64,000 bases of DNA from Timema cristinae (Eukaryota > Arthropoda > Insecta > Phasmatodea > Timematidae), in the NCBI GenBank assembly GCA_039000515.1, contig JBCFYV010002255.1, positions 20,115,921 through 20,179,920 of the forward strand, written 5' to 3'. Numbering within the stretch: position 1 is the stretch's first letter; every line of letters begins with the position of its first letter. Both the position numbers and the translations under genes were made by a program. Positions 22,424 through 34,009 of this stretch are shown one piece after another. The notes under the pieces were generated by a model. That model was not told the DNA's origin. It did no database searches and worked only from the letters and a program-made list of their open reading frames with translations.

Positions 22424-24900
22424 TAACTGAAAAAGAGGGCAAGGATAAAGATTTTCTCCATATTAAGATCTACGGTTCCACGGCGATGATGTTGTGTGTA
22501 TGGTATACGGTCAAGCAATTAAAGATCATAATTCACTTTAACTGAAATAATTCTTTAGCATAGCTCGTTTTCATCTGTTACACTCTTACGGCTGTTTATA
22601 CGGACCAGCTGTTTTAATCAACGGTAAGTGCGACAGCTTTGGTAAGTAACACTTTCAAATTGGCAGATGTTTTATAAATTTACAATTACTATCTCAAACA
22701 CTAACCACTAACGGTGTTCTGATCAATACTTTAATTATTACGGTTAAAAAAAACACAACACATCGTTATTAAACTGTACAGTGTACACAATAAAGTAGGT
22801 TATACTTTCCACAACAATGATGCTCTGCCCTTTATTTTTCGGCCAATTTTTCCATTCAAACACAGGAATAACCATATTTTTATTTCGTCACTAACATTAA
22901 GTAGACTTGTCATATCCCTTTTTGATTTTTTTATATATATATACACACATACTTCGGATATTGGCTGGATTTATAGTCTACATATACACGAAAAACTACT
23001 TAACAACAAACTATTAAACCATGACAAAACGTGAAACAGACAGCGGATATACCATTCAGTCACCATGAGCGATGAATGAACATGTAGAGGAATCGTTAAT
23101 AAATTCAAATTATTTTTTTTACGAGCTAGCTCAATAGAGTGTGATTGAGACAAATCAAAGTGTTATTTAATTGTATTATTATTAATAGCAAAAGGTTCAA
23201 CCAATACTATATTTATGAAAAAAAAAGGCAGTGAGTGATTCTCACAGGTATTTACGTGAACAAGGACGTCCGGTTCACGATATACTTGATCTAGATATAT
23301 GTGAGATGAAAATATTTCGATAAGTTTTTTTTTCTAGAAAAAAAAATTCAGATATTTAAATGTAACAAATGCAATCGGTAGAGTTTAATTTCTCATGTTG
23401 TTGAAACAGGAACATTACAAATGAGTTACAATTTTACAATATAAACAATTTCAGTTCTCTTCACACACTCTCACGTATCGACCATAGCGCTTGGTGGTTG
23501 AATGTGTCACTAAAGTCGGATATACTGTGGACAGATATGTTAATACTTTAATATTACAATCAAAACCTTAACAAACATATATTCCTTAGGATCTATCAAC
23601 CTGACATTTTACAGGAAAATGTTAATCTCTAATTGACATTATTTATTTTTATTTATTATTTGCTGACACTATTTTCACCCCCGCCCTACATCCACCCCAA
23701 CACGTCACCCAACAAACTATTTGAGGGCTTTATGTATATATTATTTAACAGGATCTAGTACGGTGGTTACTTAACTTTTATTACAAAATTCCCGATTTCC
23801 GAATTAACCTTTTAACAGTTTTTCTTGGTGCATGGATGGCAGTTTGTTATTTTATTAAATTGATCAAACATTTTAAAATACAATGCCAACAACAACTAAA
23901 TATCAACATTATTTTAATTTTTTCCCAGTATTTAATGTTGTAGGTATTTTGTGATCTTGTGTAAATGTGTTATAAAGAAAACCCTCTACAACCCTCTCAT
24001 GCAAGCTAGTGTATATCTATACAATGCATTTGGTTAACATCAAATCCTTCCCTTTAATTAAAATTTTTAGTTGCAGTTTTGGTCAAGTATTTAAAGTCCC
24101 TAACTTTTAATTATTTTTGATCTTCCCTAACAAAAACACACACCTTGACTTCTCCAAGTTTTCTCTTTTTTTCTCTTTGTTTGTACCCACCATGTCTAGG
24201 TGCCGTCTACGCCAACCTAGATAATTCACCCTACCTTAGTAGGCCGCAAGAAGGCATCGAGAAAAATTTACCGGAAAATACTTTGTAAAATTTTCCGATC
24301 GAAAATTTACTATAATATTTTCATCTCTAACTGGAATTACTGTGATTAAAAGATAGAGGTTCAAATTTCAGACGGTTAAGAATTTCATATAAAAATCCAC
24401 CTGATAACTATATTATAGATTTTCCTGTTAAATAAATTAATTTAAAAAAATAGATAGAAACATCATGCTTCACTAAAGAGTATAAAGATTCACCGCGTAA
24501 TGACACCAAATACTTATGTTAAATGTTGTCACCACGTGTTAGGCACTAGTTTTTCTCTCAATTTTTAGCTACGCATATTTAACCCATTTTCAATAGTGTT
24601 TTATTTTGATATTTGTTCATTTTTTGTCTCCCATACCATTTTACAATTTTTATCTCGTCACAATAAAGTAAACTTTACAAATCTCAAAAAGAAAAGAGAC
24701 AAAGAAAATGATGTTCTACTAATTAAAATAAAACTTTAAGCAAATAATCTCTTTAGAATGACAAATAAGATTAATTGAACTTATATATTTCTACACAAAT
24801 TTTGTCATAAGAAATATCATGATTGTATGTAAAATAAGCTCGCTTAATTGGTGAGGCAAAATATATAAATAGAACATCAAACGATACTAATTCATCACTC
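22424..24900. other. Gene-free stretch
   Basis: Nearly 2.5 kb of AT-rich DNA with no recognisable gene or repeat family. The only frame above 60 codons (22971-23153, minus) shows no motif. Confidence 0.5.
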
Positions 24901-24904
24901 GCAC

Positions 24905-25135
24905 TGATGGCTGCAGGGTTTAAGGTGGTTACACTTTATTTCACAGATTCACCGGTGACCGTAAATACACGGGTTCAAATCCAGGCTTGGTGCAATGAGA
25001 GTGGTTGTATTTTAATACGATCTATCCCTGAGGTTCTAGCACTCTCTCAAAGCAAATACAGTTTTATATTCTTTTAAAACTACCCTACGCATTTCAACCC
25101 TTATATTAGGATCTTAATAACCCTTATGATGTGCA
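24905..25135 (+). repeat. SINE-B-like, diverged
   Basis: The box B-like ACGGGTTCAAATCCAGGC, TGCAATGAGAGTGG and CACTCTCTCAAAGCAAATAC fit a very old SINE-B2. The tail is not recognisable. Confidence 0.4.
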
Positions 25136-26019
25136 TATTTATAAGGATTTATTATAAAGAGTTAATTTAGGTCAAACAATGTTCCCACTATTTTTTTAAA
25201 TACAAAATTACCTGTTGTTTTTTTCCAGCTTCTCCAGAAGGAATTCCCATTTATTATACGCTTTAGAGAGTAATATATATGAATGAAATGTTACTAATAA
25301 AATTGACTAACAGTGTGCAAAACTTAGAAAAATTCGACTTCGCTTCGAAAGTAAAATCTCGGATTCAACAGTTAAGAAATTTCACACACACAAAAAAAAG
25401 TTAAAACACACATTTATATTCACATAATAAAAATCTAAAATCTAAAATTACATTATTGGTGATAGTAAATTATTTTATTATTTTAAGATGATTTATATTA
25501 ATTTGGAATAAAGCCTTTGGTAAAATATATTCAATAGCTAAATTGACATAGAATGTCAAGTACAATACTTCTATTCCCCACTAAACTTTTTTTTAAAATT
25601 CAAAACCCGATTCTTCTTCGAGAATATCTCATATTATTCGATTCGAATTAAAAATGTAGGCTTCAAACACACCTAAAAATGGACTCTTGTGAAGTCATAC
25701 CGTTTTCGTTCAAAACATTATGGTTCATGTAATTGATTCGAAGCTCAATATTTCAAGAACCAAAAGAGGGGTAAGGGGGTTAGTTCTAATACGCGTGTTT
25801 CTTTATTAATTTCGCTTTTCCTTCTATGCAAAGTACTAATATTTAAAGTTTACAATTTAATGTCCCTAATTCACAAATATTCTAGTATGTTTTTTTTTGT
25901 GTGTGTGAAATTACCTGTTTTTTTTCAGACAAAAATTCCCTTTGCTATCCCTATTTTCCAGTTGTATGACACAACTGTCAAAATATAGATAACAAAGGAG
26001 CAGCTTCTTTGCCGACTGA
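25136..26019. other. Gene-free stretch
   Basis: AT-rich, with no recognised gene or repeat. Confidence 0.5.
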
Positions 26020-26130
26020 CACTCACACCGGTGGTTACAAGGTATAAGGCATCAAACTCGCAACATAAACAGATTTCCCTTAGCGGAGAGTTGAAACTCG
26101 AATATCGGCTAAGTGCACTAAGGGATATTA
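26020..26130 (+). repeat. SINE-B2-like head, diverged
   Basis: CACCGGTGGTTACAAGGTAT, AAGGCATCAAACTCGC and a degraded box B (GTTGAAACTCGAATATCGG). Confidence 0.4.
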
Positions 26131-26430
26131 ACATATCCTTTTCATGCTAAACAACCTTCTTAACAAATTCTCTTTAGAGCCATTAATAATATTTATGTTA
26201 AAAAGTAATAATTAAATATTTATATTTTTTTACTAATAATTTGTGGCAGATCTATTTAACCAGATAGTATTGTAAGGAAATGCACAAATTTTCACCCGTT
26301 CCAGTTTCAAATATTGCTCTAAACTACTAGATATAGGAAAAAAACTAATTTTCATTCAAACTAGAGAAAAACAGACTTGAAGTGAAAAATGCCTACTATC
26401 ACACCTATAATAATTAACGTTGAAAAAAAA

Positions 26431-26667
26431 AACCATATCAGTGGTTTAATCGTCTAAGGCATCAGCGATTGAATGGACCACCGATGATGGAGATATCGGG
26501 GTTAGAATCCCGGTTGGGTGTATTGAGGGTGGTATTACCTTAATGGTTTTCCACTGCCCATAGACGCAAATGCAGGTACACTTCCTCAAGATTCAACCTT
26601 CCTCTTTGGTAAGACAGAGTAATAAGTACAGATCTATACAACCCGGATAGTTAGTTAAACAAGGTTC

Positions 26668-26669
<2 letters not shown>
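26431..26669 (+). repeat. SINE-B2
   Basis: Head ACCATATCAGTGGTTTAATC, box B ATCGGGGTTAGAATCCCGG, body TTTTCCACTGCCCATAGACG. The tail is degraded (ACAACCCGGATAGTTAG). Confidence 0.8.

Positions 26670-26670
<1 letters not shown>

Positions 26671-26707
<37 letters not shown>
26671..26707. repeat. (AAT)n microsatellite
   Basis: About 12 AAT/TAA units between a SINE-B2 and a SINE-A copy. Confidence 0.95.
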
Positions 26708-26708
<1 letters not shown>

Positions 26709-26710
26709 GA

Positions 26711-26870
26711 ACCTCTGACAAGACATCTTGTGAATGTGGAGAATGCCAGGCCTCCACCGTGGTTCGGATTCCACGTTAAACTGTAGGTCCTCCATTTCAT
26801 CTCACAATCACCCTGACATTACACATTAGCGTAAGTGCGTATAACCCGAATGGGTAGTAAGACGCGGTGC

Positions 26871-26873
<3 letters not shown>
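26711..26873 (+). repeat. SINE-A copy 4 (5' truncated)
   Basis: Lacks the tRNA-like head. The central block CCACCGTGGTTCGGATTCCA and the tail GTAGTAAGACGCGGTGCTAA are intact. Confidence 0.88.

Positions 26874-26941
<68 letters not shown>
26871..26941. repeat. (AAT)n microsatellite on a SINE-A tail
   Basis: About 23 uninterrupted AAT units directly at the SINE-A 3' end. Confidence 0.95.
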
Positions 26942-27360
26942 TAAGGAATGTCTCAAAACGACATGTTTATTTTGATTGTTGATACACTATTGCTCAGAGA
27001 ACGAGACCTAGTGTTAGAGAGTAATTGAATGAAACGTTCTCACTCGAGAGTAATATTTAATTTATTATGTCGTCAAGTCACTAGATTAAGTTGATTTGCA
27101 TTTTATCCCTCCTACGAGATATATTTCTCCGCACAGCGGGTACAGCCACAACGCGATAAAGATAGGCGATCTGAACGATAATACCTAGTTTTAGTACGGA
27201 AGAGCTAGTCTCAGAAAACGATTTCACGCTCTTATCTGTGATCTGGTAATGAAACTACGCGCGTCTTAAACGTGGACGTGCTTACAGCTTTTGAATTTTT
27301 TAATAAATAAGTTATCTATAATAACTTTTGTTTTTATAAGTTAATTTGTTTTTAGTATTC

Positions 27361-27562
27361 AACGTCTTGCTATGCGTCCGGGATATCTGCTTATTTCCAC
27401 TCATTAGTTAGGAATAAGGCAGGTAGAATTTAGAGGTGTTGTACGCACATTTTCGTGGAGAGAGAGAGTGGGAAACCATTCTACTATAACAGCAGAGATA
27501 AGAACCCCAACCTCTTTGTGAATGGTAGATTAGAAAAGTCGAGACTGACGCCATTTTTTCCC
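27361..27562 (-). repeat. SINE-B, diverged
   Basis: GTTAGGAATAAGGCAGGTAG, TTTTCGTGGAGAGAGAGAGT and the T-arm region (AAGAACCCCAACCTC) follow the inverted SINE-B order. Confidence 0.55.
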
Positions 27563-27616
27563 ACGTGCCCACTAGAGCGGGCCTTGTTGAATATTCAGAC
27601 AAACTTTTTTTTTTTT

Positions 27617-27800
27617 AACACCACGTCTTACTACCCGTTAAGGTTATACATTTATGTACTAATAAAATAAAATTAATGGTTTTAGGGATGTGAGAGGTTA
27701 TATTTATAGGAACTGTTCCCGCATTTACATAGAGGGAGAGTGGAAAACCATTTTGGAAAAAAAAACACCTAGGACACCTGATCAAGATTCGAACCATCAA
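27617..27800 (-). repeat. SINE-B, head truncated
   Basis: Tail ACCACGTCTTACTACCCGTT and body ATAGAGGGAGAGTGGAAAAC are clear. The copy stops just after the inverted box B (AAGATTCGAACC). Confidence 0.75.
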
Positions 27801-27899
27801 GGAACACCTAGCCCCACCGGTATGTGCGTTTTGTGTGGCTTTTGGTTTTAATTTATACCCAAGAGCAGTCTACTCGCATCGGTAGGCACGCGAAATAAA

Positions 27900-28170
27900 C
27901 GTTAAGCTCATGTTGTCTGGTCAGTTTTAATCCTTATCTAGTGTACTGAGGATGTTTCTCCTAAATGGTTTTCAAAATTCCTTCCATGCAAATGTGAGTA
28001 CATTTACTCTAAATTCTAACTTAGCCCAACACAATCAGTGCATTTCAAAATGCTTTCGTAATCCATACAAATTTTCCCCAGAGGAAAATAATTTTATTTT
28101 AATAAGAAACTCGTCTTGATTTGTGTATATGAATATGTACTTTAGCCCGAAGGGTAGTGAGACGCGGGGA
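27900..28170 (+). repeat. SINE-B, diverged
   Basis: CCTAAATGGTTTTCAAAATT, CCATGCAAATGTGAG and the tail word GGGTAGTGAGACGCGG survive. The 3' part is interrupted by unrelated AT-rich DNA. Confidence 0.5.
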
Positions 28171-28251
28171 AAAAACACAACAGAAGTTGTATTTTATTCA
28201 CAAATCATATTAAAAATAAAATGAGACTAGTTTTCGATTAAAGCCGCTTAA

Positions 28252-28643
28252 GGTGGGATGAAAAGAGATGCGAGAAAAAAGCTAGTTTTTGTTCCAGTTT
28301 TTTATGGCAAAACTTTTTTTTTTTTTGCTAAAATAAATAAAATATTGCTCTATTACAAACATAAAATATAGTTTTATTCACATAGTGATATCAACAGTTG
28401 TTGAATATCCTTTGAAGGTGTCCTGAAATTTAATGACAACTTTTTCTCTTCATTTAAAAAGTTTCTCATCTAATGCCACTATGATCATGACATATATTCA
28501 ACCACTGTAAATATTCCCATGTGAATAAAAATAAACTCTATGTCTCTACTGGAGAGATATCTTATTTATGATGGCAAAAAATAATAATATATAAAAAGTG
28601 AAAAAACACTGTTTTTTTCCCTCGCACCTCCCTCCATCACACC
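28252..28643. mobile_element. TTAA-flanked non-autonomous element, family 2
   Basis: TTAA lies at 28248-28251 and 28644-28647. The ends GGTGGGATG and, inverted, GGTGTGATG match, and the match continues inward through GATGCGAGAAAAA against GGTGCGAGGGAAA. About 392 bp, no coding capacity. TTAA duplication is typical of piggyBac-type elements; that assignment is inference. Confidence 0.65.
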
Positions 28644-29390
28644 TTAAATTGCCTGGAAGATTAAAATGAACATAATACGTATGAATTTTGAACTACGCTA
28701 ATTTGGTAGGAATGAGAAAGATAATTTAACCAAACGAGTAGTGAGACAAGTTGGAAAAATCCGGAAACATGTTATTTTATTCAAACAGTATAGTAAAAAG
28801 AAAAATAGACTATGGATTAAGGAAACACTTGTACAATTAAGTGTACTGAACATGACTAGCAAACCTTGAGAATATCGAAACGATTTTTAGGTTACGGATA
28901 CAGGAGTATCAAGTATCGTATTCGTAAATTGTACGGGAAAAAATCTGGATAGCTCATTGGAAGAGCATAGATGTGGTAAGCATATAGATAAAGGTTTGAT
29001 TCCCGCGTCCAGCTGTCAATTTACGAAAAAGAGACCAAGTTTCCTACTACGATTTGCCTATGAGGATAAGATGTACTGAGTACGAAAACATTTTGATAGG
29101 GTTTGTGCTTTCGAATTTTATTTGGAAGCAGTTTTTATTTTATATTCTCGAATATTAAAGCAGAATAAAAAAAGAAAAGAAGGGGTGGTAGCCTTGAGCT
29201 AAACCTAACCTGTTGGAAGGACACGATCTTCGTGACTGTTTTGCTATATATCAAGGCTTCAGCTGGGGATAGCAGTGTGTGGTTGTCAGGGATGTTTGTC
29301 AGGGTGCTGGGTCGATCAAGGCAACGGGTTTAAGGGGTGAATACCCAAGAGCCATCAATTTATTTACAGCTTTCTCTACTAAACTCCAGT
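28644..29390. other. Gene-free stretch with a tRNA-like remnant
   Basis: No gene recognised apart from the tRNA-like sequence listed at 28951-29018. Confidence 0.5.
28951..29018 (+). pseudogene. tRNA-like sequence (pseudogene or SINE head)
   Basis: TAGCTCATTGGAAGAGC forms a good D-arm, the ends CTGGAT and GTCCAG pair at six positions, and GGTTTGATTCC resembles box B. The anticodon loop lacks the invariant T33 and the T-stem pairs poorly, so a working tRNA is unlikely. Confidence 0.4.
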
Positions 29391-29394
29391 TTTA

Positions 29395-30375
29395 GTCTAT
29401 TCACAAAAGGTTCCCCTTTTATAACTAGGAGTTTTGTGAAAAGTAGACCTAGCTGCCTTCATGTTCTTATCGTTAATGCAGTCTTACAATAGTTTTGTGA
29501 ACAGTATACCTCGCTCTCTTTATGTTCTTATCGTTAATGCAGTCTTACAATAGTTCTGTGAACAGTAGACCTCGCTCTCTTTATGTTCTTACCATTACTG
29601 GAGTCTTACTAGTAGTTTTGTGAACAGTAGACCTCACTACCTCCATGTTCTTATCGTACTGGAATCTTACAATAGTTTTGTGAACATTAGACCTCGCTAC
29701 CTTCATGTTCTTATCGTTACTGGAGTCTTACAATAGTTCTGTGAACAGTAGACCTCGCTACTCCATGTTATTATCGTTACTACAGTCTTACAATAGTTTC
29801 TGTGAACAGTAGACCTCGCTTCTTTATGTTCTTATCGTAATGCAGACTTACAATAGTTCTGTGACAGTAGACCTCCTTCTTTATGTTCTTATCGTTACTG
29901 AGTCTTACAATAGTTTGTGAACAGTAGACCTCGCTACCTCCATGTTCTCATCGTTATGGAGTCTTACATAGTTTTGTGAACGTAGACTCGCTACCTCCAT
30001 GTTCTTATCGTTACTGGAGTTACATAGTTCTGTGAACAGTAGACCTCGCTACCTCCATGTTTTTCGTTACTACGTTTACAATAGTTCTGTGACAGTAGAC
30101 CGCTCTCTTTATGTTCTACCATTACTGGAGTCTTACTAGTAGTTTTGTGAACAGTAGACCTCGCTACCTCCATGTTCTTATCGTTACTGGAGTCTTACAA
30201 TAGTTCTGTGAACAGTAGACCTCGCTACCTCCATGTTCTTATCGTTACTGGAGTCTTACAATAGTTTTTTGAACAGTAGACCTCGCTACCTCCATGTTCT
30301 TATCGTTACTGGAGTCTTACAATAGTTTTTTGAGCAGTAGACCTTACCTCTTCATGTTATAATTGTCATTAGAGT
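29395..30375. repeat. 61 bp minisatellite, about 16 units
   Basis: The unit reads roughly TTATCGTTACTGGAGTCTTA, then CAATAGTTCTGTGAACAGTA, then GACCTCGCTACCTCCATGTT. The word GTGAACAGTAGACC recurs about every 61 bp, near 29551, 29613, 29735, 29796, 30026, 30142 and 30203. Units between about 29840 and 30120 carry many single-base losses, for example GTGACAGTAG. The minus-strand frame at 29991-30173 is a by-product. Confidence 0.95.
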
Positions 30376-31337
30376 CTTAAGCGTTTTCATTATGTTTCAT
30401 GTTGAAATATCTATAACTTTTCCTTAGATTTTAGGTTGATATTTTCCCTTGGTGATAAAGTTATATAAAAACAAATTAATATTACATTCAATAGTACAGT
30501 TTATTCAAAGAAAATCGTATTTCAAGTGGTTTAAGAGGTCACTCTCGTAATATGTGTCAATTTTTTTTTTAAAAAAAGGCCCTGGGTGGCCAGGCCTAGG
30601 TACTCAATAAGATGCTTAAAATTTTAAATTAAAATCACTTGAGACAAACTATTAAACAAAAACGTCTTGCCTAGCTTCAAAGAATGTGCGATATTTTGTT
30701 ATAATTCGTCCAAGAATTTGACAACTATCGCATAGCAAATATACGGAGAGGAAGTCTAAATGTAAAATAGTCAAGTTAAATAAAACAGAACCTCGGTGTA
30801 CTAGGTCAATGAAACTTAACTATTCACTTTCTGATATCAATTACACTATTTTCTCCCTAAATAAAAAATATTCAAGATGTTTCTTTGACAACAAATATTA
30901 TTAATCCTTCCTTGATGTGCATCAACGAAGATTTAGTTAACATGGAATGTGTAAAAAAAAAAAGTGAACGTGAAGTGAACAGACTAACCCTGGCAGCTTA
31001 TGTAAATCCTGCAAATTCATATCGCACTAAACTTATGTACAAAAAGATTTAAAGGGACGTATTTTACTGACAAAAATAAAATAGTGAATGGCGTAATTGA
31101 AATATCTACTCATTTTGTAACAGATTCAATTATAAATAATACGTACTTATTATTGAAACACATTCTATGTTCTACATTTTTAAACTCAAAGCGAAAGAGT
31201 AACACTTAAAAGTTAATTTCTATATAATAAAAAAAAGTTTTCACTTTACGTTATATGCAAGTTAATTTACGAATGTAATCTAATGAATTATATGAGAAGA
31301 GTAAACAATAGCAACAACACCGGGATTTCCCTGCAGG
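30376..31337. other. Gene-free stretch
   Basis: AT-rich, with no recognised gene or repeat. Confidence 0.5.
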
Positions 31338-31352
31338 AATAATTGATACAGA

Positions 31353-31551
31353 CCCACCTCGGTGGTGTAGTTAGCTAATGCGCTAGTCGTGTTGAGCTGA
31401 CTGCCGATTACGGGGAGATCAAGGTTAAAATCTCAGTTGGGTGAACTGGGGGGTTTCCCTAACTAGTTTTCCACTCTCCCTCCACGCAAATGCGGGTTCA
31501 CTTCGCGTGTAATCCGAACGGGTAGTAAGACGCGGTGCTAAATAAAATAAA
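31353..31551 (+). repeat. SINE-B1 with internal deletion
   Basis: Head CCCACCTCGGTGGTGTAGTT, a body ending GCAAATGCGGGTTCACTTC, then directly the tail GCGTGTAATCCGAACGGGTA. The segment between them, present in other copies, is missing. Flanks AATAATTGATACA (31338-31350) and AATAACTGATACA (31552-31564) form a target duplication with one mismatch. Confidence 0.88.
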
Positions 31552-31564
31552 AATAACTGATACA

Positions 31565-32675
31565 CTTTGATTTTCTTACGAAATGGACATTTGTAGCACC
31601 TTTTAAAGAATACAAAAACTTTTTTGCGGGCAGCATTGAAGCAATATTAATATATATTTTATAGATTATTATTTGCGGCAGCTGATAATTTACTATAGTA
31701 TTAATATTATTTTATAGGTATTGATAATATACATCAAAAGTGACAGCTACAGATAACAAGAATTGACGTAAGAGTATGTAAAAGTAGATCTATTGAATTT
31801 CCCATCTGTAAGATAGGCTATGTCCATTCACAATTAAATTGGGCAATGTGTGAAATCGATTAAAAACACGATTGGATAACGAGGTGTGATTTTCGTGGGA
31901 AAAACAGTAAAAGTTAGTTACTAAAGTTTCTAAAATAATTTTAATATATTGATACATTAAGACAAGTTATCTGCAGATGTCCCTTCTGATAGATATTATC
32001 AGTACATTTAAAATAACCTAAACAATATAGTAAAATGCTATTAATTTTAGCCGCAAAGAAATAAGTTTAAATTTTACTTACTGTTCTTCCAACAAAGAAT
32101 CAGGATTTTATATATATGTGTTGTGTGTGTGTGTGTGCGTGTGTGTATTTGTACGAATATACATATTTATAAAATAATAAGTATATAATTTTTTTTTTTA
32201 AAGAAATTATAGTGCAAGTTATTATAAAAGAAAACAAAACAGATTTTAGATTTTTTTTAAATAGGTATTTAAATGTGGAATATGAACCCAATTACTAATG
32301 TAGGGGACTCCCTAATAATTTGATGGTCACAGATTTATTTTACGACATTTAAGAAATATATTGATGAAATATTGAGTTTGGGCTTTAGTGCTATGATAGG
32401 TTGACGAATATGTGAACTAGTGTTTTTCAAAAAATGCTAAGACAATATGTGTCTCTAATAGCCAGGACTATGATTTAAGGATTTTATTGGTTGTACATAG
32501 ATGAGTCACTAATTAAATCCCTATATTTGACATGAAACTTCCCTTTAACAGATTTTCTTAAAATATTGGAGTATCATGTAGACATCCTTAAAATCATTAA
32601 CCTGGTTATTAGAGACTCATATTATCTTAGCATTTTCTGGAAAACACAAGGTCACATAATCTTCAACTTATAGTT
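31565..32675. other. Gene-free stretch
   Basis: AT-rich, with a short GT tract near 32118-32147. No gene recognised. Confidence 0.5.
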
Positions 32676-32677
32676 GA

Positions 32678-32714
<37 letters not shown>

Positions 32715-32800
32715 ACACACACACACACACATCAACACAACACACAACACCAACACACACACATACACACACACACACAAACACATCACACCACACACAC

Positions 32801-32843
<43 letters not shown>
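32676..32843. repeat. (CA)n microsatellite, imperfect
   Basis: About 168 bp of CA repeats with short interruptions. Cysteine/valine-rich and histidine/threonine-rich frames over it are artefacts. Confidence 0.97.
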
Positions 32844-32846
<3 letters not shown>

Positions 32847-33339
32847 AGCTCATGGTGGGAGGTAGATCAAGGTTATGAGATAAAAAGTTTGAGGTGAACA
32901 TTTAGTACAATAAAAGTTTTCGGGAGATTTTGAGATTCTTAAATAAACTTAGAAATAATAATAGCCCGCAAACAAGTACGCTCTAGAGATACTAATATGC
33001 CCTAGGAATACTAATATGCTGCAAACAAGTAGGCTCTATGCAAAATCTCTGTAAAATAAATGGTGCGACACACTCGCACAAACTTTCTCATAAAGCATAT
33101 ATAAGTTTGGAAACAAATTTTCAAAAATAGGTTTTATGTCAAATACAATTAACTAAGTTTTCCAAAGAAAAAACAAATACATCATAATTGTGAAATACAT
33201 TAAACTCTCTTCATATATAACCTTTTTAAAATAATAGTTAAATATATTTACCAAATTTCAAATTATCAGAAACCTGTTATTTGTATCTACCCTAAAATTA
33301 GTTTTAATTTGTAAAAATGAAAATATATTATTTATCAGG

Positions 33340-34005
33340 ATTAACTCCTTGATATCTATTTTGAGCTAAATCATCAATGTAATTTTCAAAAAGTTCCAAA
33401 TTGTCTAAAATTTGTCATAAGCAAACTATCTTTAAATTAATTTATATTATAAAAATCAACATACGTTATTAATTTTGTAGGATAAAATAAACACTAAATA
33501 ATAATTTTGAATAAAACCGTAATATAGATTTAAAATATAGTTATCAATAAACTACAATACAATGAATATTTTAAATAAAAAAATGTTCAATTATGTATAC
33601 TGTAAAAAGAATCCTCATACTAATTTTGAGCCAACTCGTTTGAGTCAAATTTAAAGTATCTAAGTTCAAAAAAACTTAATTATTATATTAAGCTTAAACA
33701 AAATTTTACCCGACAAACAAGTATATAGCATTATTTTTCATGTCAAACACTCCTTAGACATACATCATAAACAAAATAGTTAAAGCCAATTTAAAAAAAT
33801 AATACAAATTTTCAAAAATAACTTTTTAAGTAAATTACCCTTAAAAGTGTTTTCACCCAAAATCCAAGTATACAGTATTATTTGGGATCGTCAAACACTC
33901 CCTATGTTTACATTTTAATCAAAATCGTTTGACATTTTCAAAAAATGTGAAATTAAGAAACATAACTAATCATTAAACTACCCTTAATTGAGGTGTAACG
34001 TGTTA
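33340..34005 (-). repeat. Degenerate tandem array of about 148 bp
   Basis: The words GTCAAACACTCC (33742 and 33890, 148 bp apart) and ATTTTGA/ATCATAA-type words near 33358, 33503, 33623, 33764 and 33912 show a period of about 120-148 bp over some five units. The unit (AAAATCGTTTGACATTTTC, AAACTACCCTTAA) matches that of the array at 46.7-47.2 kb. Strand follows the element at 17.8 kb. Confidence 0.65.
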
Positions 34006-34009
34006 AATA

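Noticed and set aside
29395..30375. CRISPR-like array
   Set aside because: Units are head-to-tail copies of the full 61 bp with no unique spacers; it is a minisatellite. The same holds for the 40-41 bp array at 6.1-6.8 kb.
32652..32901. Cys/Val-rich and His/Thr-rich frames
   Set aside because: Simple translation of a CA microsatellite in several frames.
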